A stretch of 64,000 nucleotides of DNA. Origin: Apodemus sylvaticus. Its lineage: Eukaryota; Chordata; Mammalia; Rodentia; Muridae. The DNA lies in NCBI RefSeq assembly GCF_947179515.1, contig NC_067472.1:165122761-165186760 (forward strand), in the 5' to 3' direction. The notes under the pieces are model-generated. The model made no database searches. It was not told the origin of the DNA and saw nothing but the letters and a program-made list of their open reading frames with translations. Made by a program: the position numbers and the translations under genes. This document shows, one piece after another, positions 57,009 to 64,000 of the stretch. Numbering within the stretch: the first letter of the stretch is position 1; every line of letters starts with the position of its first letter.

Positions 57009-57969
57009 TCATCTTTGACCACACTTCCTGTCTGGTTACTGCTGCCCTCCTTGTAGCCTGTCTGCCTACCCTTTGACTATACCCCAGGCAGGAATATTGG
57101 CCAGCATTGCATCTCCTGATCAGGAAAGGCTCCAGGCCAATGTGTGACCTCCAGGGATAGTGGAGGGAGCCCAGGCTATAAGACTCTGAGGTGACTTGCT
57201 AAGTTAACTATTGGGGGAGAGCTGTGCTGACAGAAGGGCCTGCTGGTGGAGAAAAGAAATCTGTACAGAGTGGAACTTTTAAAAATTTAGAGTTTCGAAA
57301 TGCACTTTGCGATTCCTTCCTTTATTTAAAATCCTAGAGTCTTCCTTTTGCTATTTGTATTCTATTAGTTTACTTAATAAGTAAAGTATTAGGAATGCCT
57401 AAATTGCCTGATTGTTTATGTGGGAATAATTATGTTTATAAAGAGAAGGGAAAGAGAGGGAAGACTTATATCCAGCCATTACACAGAGATTACTTCTGAG
57501 ATGTGAGTTAAGGCTCGGGTTATTTATTATTTATATCATTCTTCCAAAGGCTCTGAGTTATGGGGTGAATTTTAAGTACTTCCCAGTGGGATTATCTGTG
57601 TTTTTCAAATATATTTGTTCGAAACTTTCATTTATCTGAGGAACACTCAGCAAGCCCTATCCTAAACCAGCCAGTGTGCCAGGGTTGGCCTTGGCGATGC
57701 TCGCACAGCTGGCTTTGATTCATCTCTGCCTTCTGCCTTTTCAGGGAGCCGCTTTCCCATCCCAAATCAAGCAAAGCAACAAAACACTGTGGCAGTTATC
57801 CTTGTAACAAGGTCACCTATAAGGTTTCTGTAAGACACAGGGAGACTTGTTCTAGAGGCCTTGTCTAAGAGAGGTTCTGGGAAAACTTTTCCATTTTATT
57901 CCTCTTTCCCTTTTATCATCTTCCTCTTCTTCCTCCTCCTTCTCTTCTCTTCCTTCTTCCTTCTCATCC

Positions 57970-58065
57970 TTATTCTTAAAACAGAGTCTCACTATGTAGT
58001 CCCGACTGGCCTTGAACTCCCAGCCTTCCCTCCGTGGTCTCCCCAGTTGATACATACAGGCACTA
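57970..58065 (-). mobile_element. B1 SINE fragment
   Basis: Reverse-oriented: (aaacagagtctcactatgta), (cgactggccttgaactccca), following a long pyrimidine tract. Confidence 0.75.
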
Positions 58066-58769
58066 ACAGAATCATTCTCTTCAGAAGTTCCAGGGCTACC
58101 ATTAAACAGCGAGGCACTAGAAATAATTCTAGCCTCTCTAGAAATAATTGCCTGTGACATCAAGGATGCTGGCCACAGGAGAGAGATAGCAGCAAGGATG
58201 GTGAGTCCAGACTGCCCGAGATAACAGGGCGTATGTGGAAAGGAATCGTTACCATTGCCCTTGGCCAAGTTCCAGGCTAGTCTAAAACTTGTCAACAAAA
58301 CAGAGACACCCATGAAGATCTTTGCGCTCCAAGATCGGCTCAAGCTGTGTGAAGATTCAAGATCACAAACAGCTGCGTTGATTTCCGCTCGCTTTCCAAA
58401 TGTAAGACAAATAAAATCCTGGAGCTTGATGGGAGGGAAAAGAACAAATACACAAGGCTTGTCTTTTATACTTTGGCTTAGAAAGACACTGTTTTACAGA
58501 CTAGGGTAGGCACGGTAGTATTAAATTGTTTCTCCCAAGAAAGGATCTGGCAGTGTTCTTACAGATCCACGTGGCACAAGGATGTTTGGAGTTCACAGAT
58601 GGATTGGTCTGAGTTTTCTCCCCCAGGCAGCCTGGAATCCAGTCAGCCTCCCTTAAGCTGGCTAGCAGGCACTGACAGGCAGCCTCCAAAGACCATTTCT
58701 GCAGGCCAGGAATGGGGAGTGGGCTCTCACAGTCTCCTGCCTGTCACATTTTATCCTCATATATGGACC

Positions 58770-58788
58770 AAAAAAAAAAAAAAAAAAA
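58770..58788 (+). repeat. A tract
   Basis: About 18 A residues, no SINE body evident. Confidence 0.85.
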
Positions 58789-59004
58789 GGATTGAAGAGG
58801 TAGCGTCCTTCCAAGGCTGCTGGCCAGCAAGGCGCTTCCAGATGAGCTATCGAAGAGGCTAGAAGTGTCTCTTTCCAAGGCTCTCTCAAAGTTTGCCTTA
58901 CCTTGTGTCCTTTGTCTGTCTGGGTCTCCCCCTGCAGGAACCTGGCAGAGAGCCCTTACAAACAGGGCTCCAAGTGAACACTGACTTCACCTCTCACGGC
59001 TTCA

Positions 59005-59115
59005 TCAGAGCCACCTCACTTCTGGGAGTCTCAGTTTCTTCATCAACCAAATGGGGACACATACCACTGGTTCATGGAGTGGTCCCAAGGATTTATGATA
59101 ATGAGGTGACAGCAG
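59005..59115 (+). repeat. MIR SINE
   Basis: (gagtctcagtttcttcatca), (accaaatggggacacatacc), (aggatttatgataatgaggt). Confidence 0.6.
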
Positions 59116-59217
59116 GGATGAATCTAGAAACTTCTAGATTCATCCACTGAGACAGCAATTTAGTGTGAGCAAATCCAGGCAACATGCTAGTCACAGCCAC
59201 AAAGTTCTCTTATTTGT

Positions 59218-59432
59218 TTTAGATTTATTAATTTTATGTGTGTGCGAATGTTTTGCTTGCATGTGAGTGTACTGTGAGCTTACCTAGTGCCTAAGGAGGT
59301 CAGGAGAGGGCATCAGATGCCCCGGAACTGGGGTTATGGGTGGTTGTGAGTTGCCTTGTGGGTGCCAGGCATTGAAGCCAGGTCCTCCACGAGAGTAGCC
59401 AATAAGCCCGCTAAACCTTCCCTTCCAGCTCC
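59218..59432 (-). mobile_element. B3 SINE
   Basis: Reverse-oriented: (agatttattaattttatgtg), (aggtcaggagagggcatcag), (tggttgtgagttgccttgtg). Confidence 0.85.
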
Positions 59433-59856
59433 ACAAGGTTCTTTTCTTGGGGAGTTTACAACCAGGGAAACAGACAGGAATTGTGTAAACACATTAATGA
59501 CTGTGTAATCGCTAATCGAGGGAAATGTTATCTTAGCAGATAAAGATCTCAGACCCCTTCAGAGTGTGGCAGCAGCTGAGGCCTCTCTACGGAAACCACA
59601 AATAGGGTCGGGTCTGAAGGGCAGAACATAGGCAGCAATGGGCCGTTCCCTTCTGCCTGCCAGTACGATGAGGGTGGGTGGGAGGTTTGCACAGGAAAGG
59701 GAAGAGGGCTGGTCCCTGGGCCTACAGTTGTGCCTCTTACCTATGGGGTCAGGGTACTGGCAGGGTCTGGAGTACTTCTCTGGAAGTCATTTAGGGGAGT
59801 GAAGGGAGTCCCACAGGTGTGCACAGATGTTCAACTGCTGGAATGACCTAGGGATG

Positions 59857-60236
59857 TGTGCTGGTTAGTTCTTATTGTCAGCTTGACCTAAACCTACAGT
59901 CCCAGGGAGGGCCAATTAGAGAGTCTCCTAGCTCAGACTGGCCTATGAGCCATTGCACTGATAAGCTAATTGTCCTTGTAGGGCCCAGGCCTCTGTGGGC
60001 AGTACTGTCTGTATGCCGGTGGTCCTGGACTACTTAAAAAGCAAGCAGGAAGAACCAGGAAATGAGCCAGGAAGGAGAGCGGCTCTCCTCTATGGCTTTT
60101 GCTTCAGGTGCCTGCTTTGAGTACCTACCCTAGCTTCTCTCAGTGATGGACTGCTAACCTCAAGCCTAAGGGGAAATCGGCCCATTCATCCAAACCGCTT
60201 TTAGTGTTTTATCACAGCAACAGAAACCACACTAGG
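59857..60236 (+). mobile_element. MaLR-type LTR
   Basis: It starts TGTGCTGGTTAGTTCTTATT and includes (gtcagcttgacctaaaccta), (gtgatggactgctaacctca) and (tatcacagcaacagaaacca). A clear target duplication was not found. Confidence 0.6.
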
Positions 60237-60737
60237 CTGGGATATGACAGTTACGCTCTGTGCCATCAGTGAGATGCACTTCCTAGGGTGTGGAGGGGAG
60301 ATTAAACAAGGGCAGTCCACGAAGGACAGCTTTACACTGTGGCTAAAGAGATCATTTGCTGACAGCCATACAGTCAGGAAGCAGAAGGACTGGGATTCAA
60401 AATTGTCCAATTCCACCGTCTGTATTTCTTCCTGATGCTGCACTAGACATCCACAACCCGAAGCTGAGCACCCAGCTGGGCTGCCAATTTGCTGAAGACT
60501 GAGCAAACCTCTGCCCTTGTCAGTGCCGACATTGATGGTCAGAGCTGGGTCTCCGAGCTCGGCCTGGCCAGCTACCCTTGTTCAAGGTTGTCCTTCATCC
60601 GATGGCAAGGAGAGCCCCCATGACCTGGGCGCATCTTCATGGGCCAGGCAACCAAGGCGCAGGCTCCCTTATGGAAAGAGACTCAAGGGCTTCTGGAATC
60701 TTCTGTGTTCTCCTGCCCCTTCCTCCCTCGCCCAACC

Positions 60738-60782
60738 CCTGTGCATGCACATACACATGCACATGCATGCACACATGCACAC
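60738..60782 (+). repeat. CA/CATG-rich simple repeat
   Basis: Alternating CACATG and CATGCA units. Confidence 0.85.
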
Positions 60783-61034
60783 TGTCCTCATGCAGCCTGC
60801 AGCATGAGGGAAAACATGCCATCGGAGGTGTTGAAATTCAGCGAGAGCCAGAGCTTGGCACCTAGGGAGCGCTTTTCAGCACTCAGGACTGATAGCTTAC
60901 TCATGCACACAACCTTTCCAGAAAGGTCACACCCGGGCTACTGCTTACAGAGGGAGGAAATTAGAGCAAAGGCCAGGGGTGGTCACAGACAGTCTGGAGT
61001 TGCACTTGTCACCTCTGAAGGTGTCAGGAATCAC

Positions 61035-61145
61035 AGTAAGTGGTAGAGGTAGCTTCTGTTTTGATGCCACTGTTCAAGTTCCAGGTGACCCTGGGAGAGC
61101 TAATGACCAACCCTTTCCAGGCCTCAGTTTTCTCACATGTTAAAA
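61035..61145 (+). repeat. MIR SINE fragment
   Basis: (ccactgttcaagttccaggt), (aggcctcagttttctcacat). Confidence 0.5.
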
Positions 61146-61149
61146 AAAA

Positions 61150-61218
61150 TCACTTGAACTTGAGAGGCAGAGGCAGGCAGATCCCTGTGAGTTCAAAGCC
61201 AACCTGGTCCTGGAAATG
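61150..61218 (+). mobile_element. B1 SINE fragment
   Basis: (gagaggcagaggcaggcaga), (gtgagttcaaagccaacctg). 5' and 3' ends missing. Confidence 0.75.
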
Positions 61219-61654
61219 GCTTTTAAATGAATGTACAAGTCTATTTATTTATAAGATTAAGGGGTGAGTGATTCCCTTCCCCAAAGCCAGTCAGCAGCCA
61301 CTATCAAGAGCCAAATTCTTCTGAAATCCACCAACCATGCTGGTCATGAAATCTGCCTGAAAGAATGAAGTAGACACCTCATAGTGACTCCTGAACAAAC
61401 TACAGGAGACATGTCACACACTGAAGGGAAGTGGGCTCTACTCATGGATACAGTGGGTAAGTCAGCATTTGGATGTCTGTGCTTCTCAGTTTTGTGTCTG
61501 TCTAAGTACTCCTGATGGGGTCATCTAAACTTCTGACATTGTGACAGGGTGTTGTGATCTATAACGTATTGCTATCAGCTGAAGGACAACTTGAATGGGG
61601 GGTTAGGTAGCCAGGCCCCTCTCTGAGGCCCCACTCTGACCATCAGTGCACCCG

Positions 61655-61748
61655 CTGATGAGGGCAGAGATTTGCTCTGCCTCCAGCACAAGGAGACCCA
61701 GGGCTATGTAGAAAGACCCTGTCTCAAAAAACAAAAAGCAAAAATAAG
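61655..61748 (+). mobile_element. B1 SINE with internal deletion
   Basis: (gagacccagggctatgtaga), (aaagaccctgtctcaaaaaa). The 5' part is poor. Confidence 0.6.
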
Positions 61749-61754
61749 GGAGAG

Positions 61755-61980
61755 GGAGGCTGAGGAGAGAGCTCTGTTGGAAAAGTGCTTCCCTTCCCAT
61801 GCAATCACAGCAACATAAGTTGGCTTCCCAGAGCCCATGTAAGAGACCTAACGGTGCTTGCTTTGTAATCCCAGGAGTGGATTCTTGGGGTTCACTAGCT
61901 AGCCAGCCTAGCCTATAAATTCCAGGCCAGTGAGAGACACTGTTTCAAACAAACAAACAAGCAAACAAACCAAACAACAC
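61755..61980 (+). mobile_element. B4 / ID-B1-type SINE
   Basis: (aggctgaggagagagctctg), (ggcttcccagagcccatgta), (tgtaatcccaggagtggatt), (aattccaggccagtgagaga), then a CAAA tail. Confidence 0.65.
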
Positions 61981-62229
61981 AACAGCAAAAAACCTCCAAA
62001 TAGACAAAAACAATGCATTTATGGCAGGCACCCAAGGAACACTCGGGTTCCTTTTTATTTCTAACACCCTCACAGCCCCCCCTCCCCATACACACACATA
62101 AGGGAAGTCAGCCTGGGCTCTCGTAGAATATTCTAATGACAGTGAACTAGGAATAGCCTCAGTTGCTGGTTACTAAAGTCCTTAAACACATTTCTAGATG
62201 TCTGTGAATATCATTCTTGGTCCCCCCAC

Positions 62230-62365
62230 AATCTGAGACAGGGTCTCACAATGTAGGCCTGGCTCTCCTAGAACTCACTACACAGACCAGGCTGTCACCG
62301 AATGCATAGAAATGTACCTGCTTTTGCCTTCTGGGTGCTGGGATTAAAGGCATTCACAGTGCCTA
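62230..62365 (-). mobile_element. B1 SINE
   Basis: Reverse-oriented and nearly complete: (ctgagacagggtctcacaat), (actacacagaccaggctgtc), (ctgggtgctgggattaaagg). Confidence 0.9.
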
Positions 62366-62379
62366 AGTTATCTTTTCTT

Positions 62380-62560
62380 TTTTTTATGTTTGTTTATCTA
62401 TTATATGTGTGTATCCATGTATCCACACATGCCACAAGCCAAGTATAGAGGCCAAAGGACAATGGTAGTTGAGCCTATTTTTTGGGTCCTGGAGATTACA
62501 CTCAGGTCATGAAGTTTGGTGGCAAGCACCTTAACTCACTGAGCCATCTAGTTAGTCCCA
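62380..62560 (-). mobile_element. B4 SINE
   Basis: Reverse-oriented: (gtgtgtatccatgtatccac), (tcctggagattacactcagg), (cttaactcactgagccatct). Confidence 0.75.
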
Positions 62561-62589
62561 TTCCCTCTTCTTAAAACAAGCATGCGAGG

Positions 62590-62690
62590 TAGGAATGACT
62601 GTCTCATGTTATAGATAAGAAAACAACTCATTAGAGGCCAAGGACTTGTCCACAATCACATAGTAAGTAAAGGGGCTGACATTTGAACCC
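62590..62690 (-). repeat. MIR SINE fragment
   Basis: (ttatagataagaaaacaact), (tccacaatcacatagtaagt), (ggggctgacatttgaaccct). Confidence 0.65.
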
Positions 62691-62699
62691 TATCTCACA

Positions 62700-63122
62700 A
62701 TCTATTATTTTATTATACATATACTATATTATATATTATGCTATTATGTATATACTATACTACATTATATATACTATAATATATATTAACTAATATATAT
62801 ATACTATATTGTACTTCTACATTACTATATTTTATACTATTTACATATACCTATCCTATCCTATATATTATACATTTGGTATATTATACAATATATCATA
62901 CTATTATACATATACTATATTATATATTACTATTTGTTATACTATTATACATATACTATATTATGTATTACTATTTATTATACTATTATACATATACTAT
63001 ACTACATATTACTATATACTATTATACATATACTAACTATATTATACCTATCCTACACTATACTATACTACATTATACTATACTATACTACACTATACTA
63101 TACCATACATTATCCTATTATA
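62700..63122 (+). repeat. AT-rich tandem array (TATAC units, 41-bp higher-order unit)
   Basis: About 420 bp of TATTATAC/TATAC units with almost no G on this strand. The phrase CTATTATACATATACTATA begins at 62901 and 62942 and recurs, slightly altered, at 62983 and 63019, giving a 41-bp higher-order period. The distal part is a nearly pure TATAC pentamer. Frames through it are Tyr/Ile-rich artefacts. Confidence 0.9.
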
Positions 63123-63744
63123 CACACCCACTGACTCTTAGGCAGTTGTTAGCTTTTCTGTGCCCACTCATGGATACAGCTCCTGCTGGGGCTCACCCTG
63201 TGCTGGGCTGTGCTGGCCTGATCTGAGCAGCTGAAGGTTTTGGTGTCCTGGTAAACAAGGAAGGGTTCAGGTGAGCAGGAGAACAAGGCAGCTTTTGGAG
63301 CACAGAGACAGCTGCTGTATGGCTGGCCCCAAAGTTGCCCCAAATACCTTGCATTTATGGGGAAAGGGACAGGGGACCTTTACACTCCTTCCTGCTAGGC
63401 AAGGAGGAGCCGCTGTCAGAGACCATTGTCATCACTGAGTGTTTGTGCCGTCTGTCTCCTGCTGAAGACACTGACCTACTTTTTGTTGTGTCGAAATGTG
63501 TCCTTAGGAAATGTTTTCTCTCTTTAGTTGTCACAAGTAAGAGCCACCCCGACTTTTTGCTGGATGAACCCGTTCTTCAGTTCTGAGGCTCCGAGGGTCT
63601 TCTTCCCTGCCACTGCCCCCTCTTCAGCTTCCTCTCTCCCGTCTCTCTTTTGCTGCCTTCTTTAGCCATTTCTATATGTGCCACCCCTTTCTCATGCCTC
63701 TCTGCATGCAGAGGCACAACAGGTCAGAGGTTGCCTCAGTCCTC

Positions 63745-63830
63745 TTCTACTTCCTCCATGCAGTATAATCTTGGGCGAATGATGTAACCAATCCACACCT
63801 CAGTTTCCTCATCACTGAAATAGGCACAAC
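63745..63830 (+). repeat. MIR SINE core fragment
   Basis: (tataatcttgggcgaatgat), (ccacacctcagtttcctcat), (actgaaataggcacaacaca). Confidence 0.65.
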
Positions 63831-64000
63831 ACAGCTCTCTACAGACACATATGGATACCTGTAAACCTATCGCTTACGGGGCTAGTGTGAGTTTTACAGA
63901 AGAAAATGGTGTGTAGGGTGAGAGATATGTTGAGCCTGAGCCCCATGGGCCCACGGGACAGCTATGGATGAAGCTCAACACACTGTAGCTTGCAGCACCA

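Larger units (their letters stand above)
47321..64000. other. Upstream flank of the Nav2 long-isoform promoter, no gene seen
   Basis: This side lies upstream of the promoter on the gene strand. It holds SINEs, MT-type LTRs, MIR fragments and simple repeats, and no recognisable coding exon. Navigator genes are known to have additional far-upstream first exons, so it could be intron of a longer Nav2 transcript; the sequence alone cannot settle this. Relatively repeat-free unique stretches include 47330-48110, 48330-49210, 49470-50760, 51180-52910, 53260-54050, 56640-57890, 58080-58760 and 59440-59850. Confidence 0.6.

Noticed and set aside
57852..58343. 163-residue minus-strand frame ending in an acidic run
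   Set aside because: Built from a reverse B1 fragment and a CTTCCTC pyrimidine tract.
62809..63226. Tyr/Ile-rich frames
   Set aside because: Translation of the TATAC array.

Overview
The window is mammalian genomic DNA, almost certainly mouse (genus Mus). The evidence is the repeat content. There are many rodent SINEs (B1, B2, B3, B4, ID). One B1 at 29.2 kb has the Mus-type sequence around its internal promoter, and one B2 at 33.5 kb has an intact 15-bp target-site duplication. Rodent MaLR-like solo LTRs, a URR1-like hAT element, old MIR copies and many long CA/GA/GATA microsatellites are also present. Nothing bacterial or viral is visible, and no operon logic applies.

The only protein-coding sequence I can support is on the minus strand at 45850-46107. 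It is the first coding exon of the long isoform of neuron navigator 2 (Nav2), 86 codons in phase 0, ending at a clean CAG|GTGAGC splice donor. It lies in a CpG island (about 45.88-47.32 kb) with GC boxes and an inverted pair of CCAAT boxes, which should be the promoter of this isoform. Transcription runs toward lower coordinates.

Positions 1-45849 are therefore the 5' part of Nav2 intron 1. Positions above about 47.3 kb are upstream sequence, possibly intronic for longer Nav2 transcripts. The calponin-homology domain exon that follows exon 1 in NAV2 was not found here. The remaining open frames are shadows of repeats, CpG-rich DNA or random frames; several begin at TTG or GTG rather than ATG.

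Layout: 1-9 kb has sparse SINEs, a TCTG-type array, an MT-type LTR, GATA, and a long TG/CG Z-DNA-type tract. A 177-bp pure purine tract lies at 9.5 kb. At 10-25 kb there are SINEs, two unrelated 14-bp minisatellites (16.67 and 17.84 kb) and a CTCF-like site at 20.6 kb. At 25.4-25.8 kb a URR1-like element sits inside a MIR. At 29-45 kb there are B1/B2/B3 copies, a minus-strand solo LTR with perfect 5-bp duplications (38.27 kb), a strong G-quadruplex motif (35.69 kb) and two CTCF-like motifs (42.66 and 42.79 kb). At 45.8-47.3 kb are Nav2 exon 1 and its CpG island. At 47.3-64 kb there are more SINEs, three MT-like LTRs (one with an internal 40-bp triplication), a 39-bp A tract and a 420-bp AT-rich tandem array.

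I see no clear sign of a new multi-gene system. The observations most worth checking are regulatory or structural: the Nav2 promoter, the convergent CTCF-like motifs across intron 1, the GC-box/E-box minisatellite, and the stretches likely to form non-B DNA.
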